DNA of 64,000 nucleotides, taken from contig RFFC02000001.1 in NCBI GenBank assembly GCA_005518205.2, positions 1-64,000 of the forward strand, written 5' to 3'. The position numbers were made by a program, and so were the translations under genes. Under the pieces are notes generated by a model. The model made no database searches. It was not told where the DNA came from and was given only the letters and a program-made list of their open reading frames with translations. The DNA is from Hormoscilla sp. GUM202. Its GTDB lineage: Bacteria > Cyanobacteriota > Cyanobacteriia > Cyanobacteriales > Desertifilaceae. Shown here piece by piece: positions 1 to 9,738 of this stretch; the first letter of the stretch is position 1; each line of letters opens with the position of its first letter.

Positions 1-214
1 CGACTAATCATACTGCCACCGAACGTGACCGCTTGTATCCTGAGTATTTTTACCGATTGCAAAACTGGGATGCACCCTCCATTTTTGCCAAGGAATACCA
101 GAGGGGTCGATTTCCCCGATGGCAGTGGAATCGTTCAAACCCACTCTCCGCCTTGTTTTCAGCTTTATCCAGTCTGTCGAACTCACGTGATTTATAGACT
201 GACCCCGAAAGTAC
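1..214. other. Upstream region without a recognisable gene
   Basis: Open frames exist here on both strands but none resembles a known protein and they overlap one another. The segment probably holds only the upstream regulatory region of the decarboxylase gene plus the tail of whatever lies to the left of the window. Confidence 0.4.
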
Positions 215-243
215 TTGACATTCCATACAGGGATGCTTATAGT
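215..243 (+). promoter_or_regulatory. Sigma-70-type promoter of the decarboxylase gene
   Basis: A perfect -35 hexamer TTGACA (215-220) and a TATAGT -10 hexamer (238-243) are separated by exactly 17 bases. The expected start of transcription is near 250, which overlaps the GGGAGG ribosome-binding site (about 248-253), so the leader would be very short. Transcription was not tested; the call rests on the match and on the position just before the ATG at 267. Confidence 0.65.
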
Positions 244-266
244 ACTAGGGAGGTATGTAACACCCC

Positions 267-2180
267 ATGAGAGGTGCAAAAATCGTGAGTACAAACGACA
301 CAAATGGTGCGCAGCCTGGGGACTTCTTCAAAGCCCTAGCAGACTACGCCAAAAACATACAGTTTCCGTGGCATACACCAGGGCATTGTGGTGGGAGGGC
401 GTTCCGGAACAATCCGGCCGGGCAAGACTTCTACTTCTTCTTCGGGGAACCACTCTTTCTATCTGACTTGTCAGTGTCCGTTCCCGAACTAGGTTCGCTT
501 TTGGATCACACCTCCCCAATCAAAGAGGCTGAGGAACTCGCAGCCGAGACATTTGGAGCGGACCATACGTTTCTTGTCACTAATGGTACGACAACAGCCA
601 ACCGAATGATTTGGCAGGGAACGGTACTCCCTACAGACAAGGTTGTGATAGATCGTAACTGCCATAAATCGCTCGTCTATTCTGCGATCGCGACGGGGGT
701 AGCGCCCAAAGAGAACGTAAGCTATTTGTGGCCGTCGAGGAATTTCCACGGACTCATCGGCCCGATTACTAAGACAACGTTTGCGGGAGTTGGGGCAGAC
801 ACCAAAACTGTGACCGTTACCAACTCCACCTACGACGGCTTATGTTACAACGTGCAAAACATATTTGACGACCTGACTGCAAACGTGGCGGTCATCCACC
901 TTGACGAAGCCTGGTTCGGCTACGCCAAGTTCAACGATTTCTACGCGGGCCGCTTCGCAATGGACATCGATCCTGGAGAAAGCAGCAGCTCGACCGTCTT
1001 TTCAACACAATCGACCCATAAGGTGCTGGCCGCATTTTCCCAAACCTCAATGCTCCATGTAAAAAAAGCACCGACACCAAGCGGGAGCTTTGTGTTCGAC
1101 TACAATCGGTTCAACGAATCCTTTATGATGAACACCTCCACATCCCCTCAGTACGGGCTCATTGCCTCTCTGGATGTGGCAACTGCTATGATGGCAGACG
1201 ATAAGGGTAAGGAGCAGGTGCAAAATACCATTAGTAACTCAATTGAATTCCGAAGTGCGATCGGGAAATTGAACGCTCCGTCTCCTGCGGTTCCATACTT
1301 CCAAGCCTGGCAGCCAAGTAGCATTGGGAATGAAGCCCGCTCCTTCCAGCAAATGCTCGAGGAATATGTCAAAAAGCGCTATGCGGCAGGAAAGGGCGCA
1401 AAGGCACCCCTCAGCTTAAATCCCAACGACTGGAAGCTCACACCCGATAATGTGGACTGGCACGGCTTCCACGATATCACATATGATGATGATATTCTGC
1501 TCGACCCAACCAAGGTAACCATCCTCACGCGGGGCTTGAAGATGGCGGAAGAAGCCTATGAGGAGACGGGGGGTATTCCGGCCTCTATTGTTGCCTGGTA
1601 TCTCAACGATGGTAAAGATGCAGGAGGAAGTATCAAGCAGAGTATTGTCATTGAGAAGACGGGTATCTACTCGTTACTGGTCCTCTACACGATCGGCGTG
1701 GAGCCCGGCCAGGTCATAGCAACCATTGATGGGATGCAGAGCTTTATAGATGACTATGAGGCTAACGCGCAACTCGATATTCCCGGAGCAGATCCAGGGA
1801 CCGGATTGAAGACTTTCTGCGACCAGATGCACCAAGCTATGAAGAATGGGGAGGTCGCAGAAACGCTCAGGGATCTCTTCCTTGAAGAAAACCGCGCCAT
1901 CGCTGAGATATCCCCGGCAGAAGCCTATCAGCAATTGATCGCAGGTCAAGTCGAGCGGGTGGCAATCGAGGAATTAACAGATCGAACTGCTGCCGTTCAG
2001 GTGACACCCTATCCACCGGGTATCCCGATGATCATGCCAGGCGAGAAATTCAATGAGGCGATCGTGGATTACCTGCTATACAACAAAAAGTTTGACAGTG
2101 ATTTTCCAGGGTTTAAAACGCACGTTCACGGTCTCACTATTGAGAATGGTGAATATTATGTACTGTGTTTAACACAATAA
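267..2180 (+). CDS. Orn/Lys/Arg decarboxylase family enzyme (PLP-dependent)
   Basis: Fold-type I amino-acid decarboxylase of the ornithine/lysine/arginine group, which removes the alpha-carboxyl group of a basic amino acid to give a polyamine or its precursor. Visible motifs are HTPGH (36-40), NGTTTANR (106-113), the catalytic-site histidine in NCHKS (131-135), the HLDEAWFG aspartate that holds the pyridine nitrogen (211-218) and STHKVLAAFSQ with the PLP lysine K252. The C-terminus keeps the family YPPGIP motif. The protein starts almost directly at the catalytic domain and lacks the N-terminal response-regulator-like wing of the E. coli inducible enzymes, so it is shorter than the roughly 710-755 residues of LdcC or AdiA. 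The substrate cannot be read from sequence; arginine is plausible in cyanobacteria. The ATG follows GGGAGG and is preferred over the GTG at 285. An IS630 element lies 23 bp after the stop. Confidence 0.88.
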   Translation: MRGAKIVSTNDTNGAQPGDFFKALADYAKNIQFPWHTPGHCGGRAFRNNPAGQDFYFFFGEPLFLSDLSVSVPELGSLLDHTSPIKEAEELAAETFGADHTFLVTNGTTTANRMIWQGTVLPTDKVVIDRNCHKSLVYSAIATGVAPKENVSYLWPSRNFHGLIGPITKTTFAGVGADTKTVTVTNSTYDGLCYNVQNIFDDLTANVAVIHLDEAWFGYAKFNDFYAGRFAMDIDPGESSSSTVFSTQSTHKVLAAFSQTSMLHVKKAPTPSGSFVFDYNRFNESFMMNTSTSPQYGLIASLDVATAMMADDKGKEQVQNTISNSIEFRSAIGKLNAPSPAVPYFQAWQPSSIGNEARSFQQMLEEYVKKRYAAGKGAKAPLSLNPNDWKLTPDNVDWHGFHDITYDDDILLDPTKVTILTRGLKMAEEAYEETGGIPASIVAWYLNDGKDAGGSIKQSIVIEKTGIYSLLVLYTIGVEPGQVIATIDGMQSFIDDYEANAQLDIPGADPGTGLKTFCDQMHQAMKNGEVAETLRDLFLEENRAIAEISPAEAYQQLIAGQVERVAIEELTDRTAAVQVTPYPPGIPMIMPGEKFNEAIVDYLLYNKKFDSDFPGFKTHVHGLTIENGEYYVLCLTQ

Positions 2181-2203
2181 CAGGACATAATATAGGCGAA
2201 AAA

Positions 2204-3230
2204 TACAGCATTTATCATAAAGATGAGGTACAATAGTGAGGTCAGCAGTAGAACCCTCGAAAACCATGAAGCCCTATTCAGTCGATCTCCGCCAGAAAAT
2301 TATAGAAACCTATGAAAATGAGGAGATATCACAAAGACAACTAGCCAAAAGATTCCGAGTAGCATTCAGTTTCGTTATCAAAATTCTCAAGCAGTACCGG
2401 TCCACTGGCAACTTGAAGCCGGGTATTAGCACCGGTCGTCCCCTCAAGCTCAACCAGTCCCAACAGGAAAAGCTCAAAGTTTTAGTAGAGGAAAATAATG
2501 ATTGGACATTGTCAGAATATCAGTCAGAATTAGAAAAACAGACGGAGGTAAAAGTCAGCCGTTCCACAATAGACAGAATGATTAAACGGTCGGGATTGAC
2601 CGTAAAAAAAAAGGCATTACATCCGACGGAAAAGAGAAGTTCTCGAGTTCAGCAGTTAAGGTTAGACTACTGGAAAGAGATAGAAGGAATTGAGCCTACT
2701 GACCTCATTTTTCTGGATGAATCGGGCTGCAACCTGGCTTTAACACGGATGTATGCCCGCTCACAATGTGGTCTGAGAGCTTATGGAAGTAAACCCAGTA
2801 AGCGAGGACAAAATGTTTCAATAGTTGGGGCAGTTAGTCTCAATGGGATAGTGAGTTCATTGAATATTTTAGGTGCTTATGATAGCTTAACATTTGAGGC
2901 ATTTGTGATTCGACACTTAGTGCCAAAGCTGTGGAAAGGAGCTTGTGTTGTGATGGACAACTGTACAATTCATAAGGGAGATGTAATCCGACAAGCTATT
3001 GAAAAAGTGGGGGCGCGGTTAGTCTATCTTCCTCCTTATTCGCCAGACTTCTCTCCAATTGAAAATATTTGGTCAAAGCTGAAGAGTTATCTCAAGAAAC
3101 TAGAAGCCAGAACCTATCGGGCCTTAGTAGATGGCATTCAGGAGGGCTTTGCTACCATCAACCTGCAAGATATCCACAACTGGTTCACCCACTGTTGCTA
3201 CTGTACCTCACCATTTTGATAAATGCTATA
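2204..3230 (+). mobile_element. Complete IS630-family insertion sequence
   Basis: The element is bounded by long imperfect inverted repeats: about 30 bp beginning CAGCATTTATCA on the left and its counterpart on the right, both containing TGAGGTACA close to the gene. A TA dinucleotide lies at each outer edge (2204-2205 and 3229-3230), the target duplication expected for IS630/Tc1/mariner elements. The single transposase frame is open and its stop codon lies inside the right inverted repeat, so the copy looks recent and possibly active. It inserted between the decarboxylase stop and a strong terminator hairpin. Confidence 0.88.
2266..3219 (+). CDS. IS630-family DDE transposase
   Basis: Full-length transposase of about 317 residues from the ATG at 2266 (MKPYSVDLRQ); a GTG at 2236 would add ten residues but lies at the edge of the inverted repeat. 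The N-terminal third is a helix-turn-helix DNA-binding region of the Tc1/mariner type (SQRQLAKRF). The catalytic part has FLDESGCN with the first aspartate, VVMDNCTIH with the second and YLPPYSPDFSPIENIW with the final acidic residue, the classic IS630 layout. No frameshift or internal stop is seen, unlike the other IS630 copies in the window. Confidence 0.92.
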   Translation: MKPYSVDLRQKIIETYENEEISQRQLAKRFRVAFSFVIKILKQYRSTGNLKPGISTGRPLKLNQSQQEKLKVLVEENNDWTLSEYQSELEKQTEVKVSRSTIDRMIKRSGLTVKKKALHPTEKRSSRVQQLRLDYWKEIEGIEPTDLIFLDESGCNLALTRMYARSQCGLRAYGSKPSKRGQNVSIVGAVSLNGIVSSLNILGAYDSLTFEAFVIRHLVPKLWKGACVVMDNCTIHKGDVIRQAIEKVGARLVYLPPYSPDFSPIENIWSKLKSYLKKLEARTYRALVDGIQEGFATINLQDIHNWFTHCCYCTSPF

Positions 3231-3250
3231 GTTGCCAGACCCAGCTTTTT

Positions 3251-3291
3251 CCAGCCATCTCCTTTTGCTGTAGGAGATGGCTGGAATTTTT
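3251..3291 (+). terminator. Rho-independent terminator-like hairpin
   Basis: Perfect 12-bp stem (CCAGCCATCTCC at 3251-3262 with its complement at 3273-3284), a 10-base loop and an AATTTTT tail. There are T/A runs on both sides, so it could act in both directions. It is the natural candidate for the terminator of the decarboxylase, now separated from it by the IS630 element. Confidence 0.65.
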
Positions 3292-3475
3292 AGGTGCTTT
3301 CAGATGCGGAATCTGAGATCTAGCCCACATTCCGCACCCTCAAGTGGCACACCCCCAACCCGGGGGGAAAACTGGCCCCAACAGGTATATATTAATATTT
3401 TTGGTAACTGTTACTAGCCCCCTACGATCGTCCACTGAAGTCCTCGATCGGCGCTGGGACAATCCGGTTACTAGC

Positions 3476-3744
3476 CAGCCCGCCTGATTGCGCCCTTCGC
3501 AGCCCGTTCCCCCCACAATGCCCTGATGATTGAACAGCGCACATTTTTGGAAATGCCCCGTTGGTCGGCCATCTGGCGCGAAACCCAAGGTACCCTCAGC
3601 CAGTTTTTCACCAATGCGATTCCCCTCTTTTTATTGCTGCCCTGCCTGGTCACCGCACTGACCATCGCCCGCGAACAGTCGGTGCGGTTTGCGGTGAGGC
3701 TGATGGCTCGCTGCAGCGATCGCCCCGATAGTCCATCCCCTTAG
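3476..3744 (+). pseudogene. Gene remnant with one membrane segment, family unknown
   Basis: The frame is open from a stop near 3470 to the stop at 3744 and reads as a coherent protein tail with a hydrophobic stretch (NAIPLFLLLPCLVTALTIA). Possible starts are internal (ATG 3526), and the coherent reading extends upstream of that ATG, so this looks like the 3' end of a lost gene rather than a small gene. Third-position GC is like that of the neighbouring host genes. I do not recognise the family. The 3292-3475 stretch before it holds nothing I can name. Confidence 0.35.
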
Positions 3745-3838
3745 CTGTTGAATCACCATTTCCTACAGCCAAGTCACAGGTTTTGGCGTTTCAAGTTTTT
3801 GTCAACGACAAAGGAGACCGGGTTTGGATAACGTTGAG

Positions 3839-4327
3839 TTACGTTGCGAGCCATTTGTACATGACGAACGCATCTACGAAGCCCTGAGAAGGATGATTAA
3901 ATGCCTTTGGCAAAGTGCCAACAATGGAGAAACCTAATTTTTTCCAAAGATGCAAGGCGCTAACATTTGTTGATGCCACAAAATTAAATTGCATTGCCTT
4001 GTAGCCAAGCTCTAGTGCAACATTTTGGGAATGAATGCACATTTTTTGTGCAATGCCTTTGCCTCTTGCTGAAGGAGAAACCATGTAGCCGCAATTACAG
4101 ACATGTTGACCTGGACCTTCATGATTTGTTTTTATGTAATATGAACCCAAAACTAAATTATTTTCTTCCCAAACAAAAGTGCATCGGGGATGATTAATCC
4201 ATATTTCTTTGGCGCGAGATTCTGAGATGTTCTGTGGATATGCGTAGGTTTCGCCTGCACTTGCAATTTCTCGGAAGAAAGGCCAGATTTGTGTGAAATC
4301 TGAACTATGTGCCTCACGGATGCTCAT
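3839..4327 (-). CDS. GNAT-family N-acetyltransferase
   Basis: A 162-residue protein of the GCN5-related acetyltransferase fold, transferring an acetyl group from acetyl-CoA to an amine. The acetyl-CoA pyrophosphate-binding loop is visible as SARGKGIAQKM (about residues 87-97, the R/Q-x-x-G-x-G/A motif), preceded by the beta-4 strand GYMVSPS and followed by the C-terminal ALHLWKKLGF motif, where GF commonly closes the fold. Length is normal for a single GNAT domain. The acceptor cannot be predicted. It stands alone on the minus strand, convergent with the remnant to its left. Confidence 0.85.
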   Translation of the reverse strand: MSIREAHSSDFTQIWPFFREIASAGETYAYPQNISESRAKEIWINHPRCTFVWEENNLVLGSYYIKTNHEGPGQHVCNCGYMVSPSARGKGIAQKMCIHSQNVALELGYKAMQFNFVASTNVSALHLWKKLGFSIVGTLPKAFNHPSQGFVDAFVMYKWLAT

Positions 4328-4633
4328 GACAAAAAGCTAGCAACATAACTATATGTTAGACCGCGTCCACAGGGTAACTCCCATCAGCAGGTGTTGTCAA
4401 GCCCATGTGGTCTAACTCTGGGATAACGTTTCAAAAAAATACTGCTGTAACATAATCAACTGGACATATCTCAGTATAACACTACTTCAACCAATCTGCC
4501 AGCAAGATTCCCATAGTCAGGGCATTGCGCATGAATTCAAAGCCCAACGGCTCAATTAACCAGGTCAAAATAACACGCCTCACCTGTACCATCACGACCG
4601 GCCTGGGGGGCACTTGTTCGGAGTTTGAGTAAA
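4328..4633. other. Intergenic stretch, no gene seen
   Basis: No coherent reading frame, RNA gene or clear repeat was found between the acetyltransferase start and the first copy of the hisI-flanking repeat. Confidence 0.4.
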
Positions 4634-4745
4634 AGGAAGGTACCGAATGCCGGCGATCGCGTCAATCTGGAGATTTGGGCGTGCTGACTCTGGAAGCACT
4701 GCAGGAAAAAATGCAAGGGGCGATCGCTGACCAGTCGTTCTGCTA
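4634..4745 (+). repeat. Direct repeat flanking hisI, copy 1
   Basis: About 110 bp closely resembling 5364-5480 in the same orientation; both begin GGAAGGTACCG / GGAATGTACCG and share ATCGCGTCAATCTGGAGATT. The two copies sit on either side of hisI. Copy 2 has one frame reading YRMPTRAIASIWRF followed by LTLEELLEKMQAAITDKSLF and a stop; in copy 1 the same text is split by a frameshift. They therefore look like two decayed copies of the 3' end of a gene I do not recognise. Confidence 0.6.
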
Positions 4746-4836
4746 GACTACTCCCGTACTGACCCTATTGCTCATTTCCCTGGCGGCAGACACCCACGAT
4801 CTCTTGTAACGGCTGTAGTTTGCCAAATCATGCAAT

Positions 4837-4857
4837 AATAATGGGTATTCTATCATT
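4837..4857 (+). promoter_or_regulatory. Possible Fur-family (Zur-like) operator of hisI
   Basis: AATAATG, seven bases, then TATCATT, an imperfect inverted repeat of the 7-base arms typical of Fur-family boxes, in an AT-rich patch 12-32 bp before the hisI start. It is weaker than the box before hemB. The assignment is an inference that gains weight from the atypical HisI and from the hemB site. Confidence 0.3.
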
Positions 4858-4868
4858 CTCATTCTTTT

Positions 4869-5360
4869 GTGCTAATGTCATCACAATTTGCTGCCCGGAC
4901 TTCAGTTGAAGCTGTCGAAGAAGGGATGCTCTTGGCTCCTAAGTTTGACGTCAATGGGCTCATCCCCGTTATCACCACGGATGCTGCAACCGGCGAGGTG
5001 CTGATGCACGCCTATATGAATGAAGCGGCGTTGCTAAAAACCCTTGAAACCGGCGAAGCCCACTACTACAGCCGCAGTCGTCAGCAGCTCTGGCACAAGG
5101 GAGCCACCAGTGGGCTGGTGCAAACCGTGCAGCAATTGCTGATTGATGATGACCAGGATTGTCTGTGGATGAAGGTCAAGGTAGCCGGGTCAGGGGCCAG
5201 TTGCCATGTGGGCTATCGCTCTTGCTTTTACCGTCAGATTTCTCCTGGTGAGGGCGATGTTAAGGCGAGTCGGCCCATTGCCCTCGTGCTTACGGAAACC
5301 ACCAAAACTTTTGACCCCGTCGCCGTCTATGGGGATGCTCCCAATCCTACTCAACTTTGA
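4869..5360 (+). CDS. hisI: Phosphoribosyl-AMP cyclohydrolase (HisI), atypical paralogue
   Basis: Opens the ring of phosphoribosyl-AMP in the third step of histidine synthesis. Family motifs are [18 protein letters not shown] (about 38-55), [14 protein letters not shown] (65-78), TSGLVQ and [10 protein letters not shown] (111-120). Cyanobacteria usually have a bifunctional HisIE; this one has no PRA-PH domain, and is 163 residues with short extensions at both ends. In the metal site the usual DCDxD reads DDDQDC (93-98): the conserved zinc-ligand cysteine is replaced by D94 and a cysteine appears at C98, while C112 and C119 remain. Loss of that cysteine plus a possible Zur box suggests a low-zinc paralogue. 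GTG at 4869 or ATG at 4875 are possible starts. The gene lies between two direct repeats. Confidence 0.88.
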   Translation: MLMSSQFAARTSVEAVEEGMLLAPKFDVNGLIPVITTDAATGEVLMHAYMNEAALLKTLETGEAHYYSRSRQQLWHKGATSGLVQTVQQLLIDDDQDCLWMKVKVAGSGASCHVGYRSCFYRQISPGEGDVKASRPIALVLTETTKTFDPVAVYGDAPNPTQL

Positions 5361-5363
5361 ACC

Positions 5364-5480
5364 AAGGAATGTACCGGATGCCAACGAGGGCGATCGCGTC
5401 AATCTGGAGATTTGTGCTTACCCTTGAAGAGTTACTCGAAAAAATGCAAGCCGCCATCACTGACAAATCACTCTTCTGAT
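5364..5480 (+). repeat. Direct repeat flanking hisI, copy 2
   Basis: Counterpart of 4634-4745, beginning four bases after the hisI stop. The frame LTLEELLEKMQAAITDKSLF ends at a TGA near 5480. See copy 1. Confidence 0.6.
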
Positions 5481-5558
5481 GGTCACTCTTCAAAGAGGAA
5501 TGTGCAACCCATGCGCTATATTCAGATGACACCAATTCATAATCTTAACCGTTGAACA

Positions 5559-5993
5559 ATGACTTCCACTACCCAGCAACTGCCTCCAAATTTAGAACAG
5601 ATTATTCAAAAGTTTCAGCGAATCACTGAACCGAAACGACGCTACGAATATCTGCTGTGGTTTGCGAAGCGCGTGCCGCCTTTTCCCGATGAGGCCAAGA
5701 TTTCCGCCCATCGGGTACCGGGCTGTGTATCCCAGGTGTATCTCACCGCTACCCTTCGAGACGGGTCCATTGTCTACCAGGCCGATGCCGATGCTCAAAT
5801 TCCCAAGGGGCTGGTGGGGCTATTGATGGAAGGACTCAATGGCCTCCCACCGGAAGAGGTTGTGCAGTTGTCCCCCGACTTTATTCAGCAAACTGGGCTA
5901 AATGTCAGTCTCACCCCCTCTCGGAGCAATGGTTTCTACAATATTTTCAAGACCATGCAGCAATGGGCGATCGCCCTCGCAGATACTCTCTAG
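5559..5993 (+). CDS. sufE: SufE-family cysteine desulfuration protein
   Basis: SufE accepts persulfide sulfur from the cysteine desulfurase SufS and passes it to the SUF iron-sulfur scaffold. The 144-residue protein shows the family start (LEQIIQKFQRITEPKRRYEYLL), the acceptor cysteine C56 in HRVPGCVSQVYL and the C-terminal SRSNGFYNIF region. Length is normal for cyanobacterial SufE. It is followed after 77 bp by the phosphoesterase-like gene on the same strand. Iron-sulfur repair fits a neighbourhood that may respond to metal limitation, but co-regulation is not shown. Confidence 0.9.
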   Translation: MTSTTQQLPPNLEQIIQKFQRITEPKRRYEYLLWFAKRVPPFPDEAKISAHRVPGCVSQVYLTATLRDGSIVYQADADAQIPKGLVGLLMEGLNGLPPEEVVQLSPDFIQQTGLNVSLTPSRSNGFYNIFKTMQQWAIALADTL

Positions 5994-6070
5994 GGAAAAT
6001 ACGACCAGAGTCACGTGAATAGCGCGATGATTAAGTAATATAAGCAGATTAAATTCCAGGAGGTGAGCGG

Positions 6071-6775
6071 ATGCAATGGGCAATTTTGAGTGGTATTGAG
6101 GGCAATTTAGCGGCCTATGAAGCCGTGTTGCAGGATATTCGACGGCAGCGCAGCCCGGTCACTGACCTATACATAGTCGGAGATGTGGTGGGACTACAGG
6201 GGAATAATGAGGCAGTGATTGATCGACTGCGATCGCCCCGCACTGGAGAACTCGAACCCCAGGTTTGTATTGGCTGGTGGGAAGAACAGTGCTTTAGTTT
6301 GCATGGGCTGAGTGGGTTGCCAGATGCCCCCGAACTGATGGCCCAATTTGGGGGCGATGGGGTCAAGCACCTGTGGGAATCAGTATCGCGGAAGTCGGTG
6401 GGGTGGTTGCGATCGCTCCACTTCGGATTTCATGAGTTGGACTGCTTACTCATCCACGGCAGTACCGTCAGCTATGCCGATGAACTGACGCCAGAGACAC
6501 CTGCGATTCAGTTGTGCGATCGCCTCATCCGCGCCGATGCTAATACCCTATTTTGTGGGCGATCGGGGCTGACCTTTGAATGCTGGGTGACTCCCCGTAA
6601 ACTCCGCTCAACAGTCACGACCTTAGACGGCAAACAGGAGCCACAGGAACAGGGAAAAACACCCCGCCGTGTTGTCGGCGTTGGATCAGTAGGGCGCACC
6701 CAAGGTCAGGCAACCTACGCCCGATATAACCCTGGCAATGATGACGTAACCTTTAGTACTGTAACCTACGGATAA
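6071..6775 (+). CDS. Metallophosphoesterase-like protein lacking canonical metal ligands
   Basis: The N-terminus follows the calcineurin-like phosphoesterase pattern: a beta strand, GNLAAYEAVL, then YIVGDVVGLQGNN, which corresponds to the usual GD-x-V-G motif. The first metal-binding motif, normally SDIHGN, reads SGIEGN (residues 7-12), so both the Asp and the His ligand are replaced. Later segments (LLIHGSTVSYADE, VVGVGSVGR) match the layout of the family. The protein is 234 residues, the usual size. Start ATG has AGGAGG about 10 bp upstream. It may be a non-catalytic member or an enzyme with an altered metal centre. It sits between sufE and hemB on the same strand. Confidence 0.65.
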   Translation: MQWAILSGIEGNLAAYEAVLQDIRRQRSPVTDLYIVGDVVGLQGNNEAVIDRLRSPRTGELEPQVCIGWWEEQCFSLHGLSGLPDAPELMAQFGGDGVKHLWESVSRKSVGWLRSLHFGFHELDCLLIHGSTVSYADELTPETPAIQLCDRLIRADANTLFCGRSGLTFECWVTPRKLRSTVTTLDGKQEPQEQGKTPRRVVGVGSVGRTQGQATYARYNPGNDDVTFSTVTYG

Positions 6776-6958
6776 ACCCAAAGCTTTGGACCAACTCAAC
6801 GTTGAAGCAACTTCCTTGGCACATATCGTTTGACTTTGACTGGGTCACACGTCTTAAGGCTCAGACTCTACATCTCAATACTACCGGCATGGTGTCAGGT
6901 TATTGCTAACCGCTTCAACCCGCTGTACTCACTTTGAATGGCGATCGCCCTGGCCTGA

Positions 6959-8089
<1,131 letters not shown>

Positions 8090-8111
8090 GCGAGAACAGA
8101 ACTGGGCGATT

Positions 8112-8131
8112 AGAAGAGCGATCGCTCTTCT
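8112..8131 (+). terminator. Palindrome after hemB, possible terminator
   Basis: AGAAGAGCGATCGCTCTTCT is a perfect 20-bp palindrome centred on a HIP1 site, 23 bp after the hemB stop. There is no clear T-run, so it may be only a HIP1-centred hairpin. Confidence 0.35.
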
Positions 8132-8231
8132 GATTCCCCAGATTCATATTGTTACACGACTTGGAAGGTTAAGGCGAGCGCAATCTCCGCTTCGCTAATT
8201 TTAATTTCGATCTTGCTGGAATTTATATCAG

Positions 8232-8860
8232 TCATTGGTATCTTGGAAGCGCCTTGTGCTGGCGGGACTGAGCTTTTTCTGCCAACAACTTGCGATCGAT
8301 CCGCCTGAATAGCACTACTGCTATTATAGAACTAGCGACTCCCAAGGCAGCAGATCCGTAGAGTGCTATCCATGTCATTTCTTGCTGACTTTTCAAAGTC
8401 AGCTTGCGACTCATCAACAGACGCTCTTCCTCTGCTATAAATAATTCGACGCTGCTGCGAGTGCTATTCGTTGCTCTTTTACCTGCCAGCATAATCTCAG
8501 ATAATGCTGCTGGCGACTCTGGGGGTTGCTGATTCCGGGTCAGATAAGATTCCAACTCCTCCTGTCTCTGTTCTACGGAGCTTTTTATTTCCAGGATTCG
8601 CTGACTCTGTTTGGGGTTATCTTTCACTAGATCCCGCAGTTTCTCTAGGGACTCGGAAATAGCTGCGATCGCCTCTTGATAATGTTCGAGTAACTCTTGA
8701 TTTTGAGTCAGTTTATATCCGCGCATTCCTGTTTCCGCATCTATCAAGTTCGCGAGAATATGTTCCGCAGGGCACTATGGGTATGTTGCACCCATTTTTC
8801 CGCCTCATATGTCTTCACCTGCAACAACCAAAATATTCCCAAGTATGTCACTCAAATTTC
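8232..8860 (-). pseudogene. CHASE3 sensor-domain gene fragment, frameshifted
   Basis: The open part (8232-8747, first codon TTG) encodes the second half of a CHASE3 extracellular sensor domain, with the diagnostic DAETGMRGYKLT at its start, a helical region and a membrane segment (MTWIALYGSAALGVASSIIA, then VVLF). Upstream, in another frame, lies the matching first half (KTYEAEKWVQHTHSALRN), so a one-base frameshift near 8760 separates them. The first membrane helix is not open, and no histidine kinase or cyclase domain follows the membrane segment. This is a remnant of a membrane-bound signalling protein. Confidence 0.65.
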
Positions 8861-8957
8861 AATCCTAATGGCCGCAATTAACATTTTTGCCTACTGTTAA
8901 CTTCGACCAGTAATTCCCCCAACTTTTTATTCTGCTCATCTTTCACCTTCCCTCCTA

Positions 8958-9027
8958 TCGTTTCCAGAGACACCCACCCATGTCGTTGCCAGCTGGCGAA
9001 CGACAGGGTGGGTGCTCTTGGAAACGA
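8958..9027. repeat. Dispersed palindrome family P2, copy A
   Basis: 70-bp palindrome with outer arms TCGTTTCC/GGAAACGA, then CACCCACCC with its complement GGGTGGGTG, and an inner TGTCGTT..AACGACA arm. It shares this architecture with 40790-40859, 42238-42308, 43058-43104 and 55363-55403. Confidence 0.8.
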
Positions 9028-9098
9028 CTCTTTGATTAATCTTAATTAACCGGGTTAATAATTATCTCTATCCCTGGTATGACATTAACCCGGCTTTC

Positions 9099-9144
9099 TG
9101 TTCGCGCAGCGTGGCGTAGCCATTCGCGCAGCGTGGCGCAGCCA
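9099..9144. repeat. Small dispersed repeat of GCGCAGCGTGGCG type
   Basis: Two tandem copies of a unit like TTCGCGCAGCGTGGCGYAGCC. Relatives occur near 15561, 18318-18367, 30283-30314, 36521-36548 and 55938. Short GC-rich repeats of this kind are common in filamentous cyanobacteria. Confidence 0.6.
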
Positions 9145-9152
9145 TAACATGG

Positions 9153-9551
9153 TTATATTTGATTGAATAAAGTCCGCATTGACTCTATCCTTTGGCGGTT
9201 TACCCCTATATCTGACTGTCCCAAACGAGAGGCCGATCGGACGTGAATCACCTTAGCATTATCATCCAATAAAAATTCTACATCATCCACGTATCCCATT
9301 ATTTTACTGGTAAACTCAGCATACAAGTAGTTATCTGAGTCAGTAACTATCTGAGTGCGGGGCTGATTTTGGATCGTTGCCTTCAGTTTGGCCAAGGCTT
9401 CAGTCGGGGTTGAATTATAACTCAACGGCTGGATATAATGTTGTTGGTCTGTTTCTGGACCTTGGCTACAGACACAGTTAGGCGATTTTGGACAAGGGGT
9501 CAACTTGCCATTTTTGACGCCAATGTTAGTGGGTCGTTTTCCTGCAAACAT
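9153..9551 (-). CDS. DUF1499 domain protein
   Basis: The 132-residue protein carries the DUF1499 signature near its start, PCPKSPNCVCSQ, followed by the conserved MGYVDDVEFLLDD and the RSASRLGQSDIGVNRQRIE ending (the R-x-G-x-x-D-x-x-x-N-R-x-R pattern). The function of the family is unknown. No signal peptide is visible, whereas many relatives have a short N-terminal hydrophobic segment. The ATG start has no strong ribosome-binding site. It is alone on the minus strand between two repeat-rich spacers. Confidence 0.82.
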   Translation of the reverse strand: MFAGKRPTNIGVKNGKLTPCPKSPNCVCSQGPETDQQHYIQPLSYNSTPTEALAKLKATIQNQPRTQIVTDSDNYLYAEFTSKIMGYVDDVEFLLDDNAKVIHVRSASRLGQSDIGVNRQRIESMRTLFNQI

Positions 9552-9738
9552 AATTCACCCTAAATCTTTTTTCTGACTGACCTGGGAGTTGCGCTCCCAG
9601 AACACTCTTTCATTATAACCTTGCCTGGTTCGGTCTGAGTCAGAAGATGCTAATCTTTTTTCCGCCCAGCAGCAGTAAGTTGGATCCAGTTTCATCCCGA
9701 CATCGGGTCTCCCCAGCTTTTTGGCGACGGTTGTTCTG

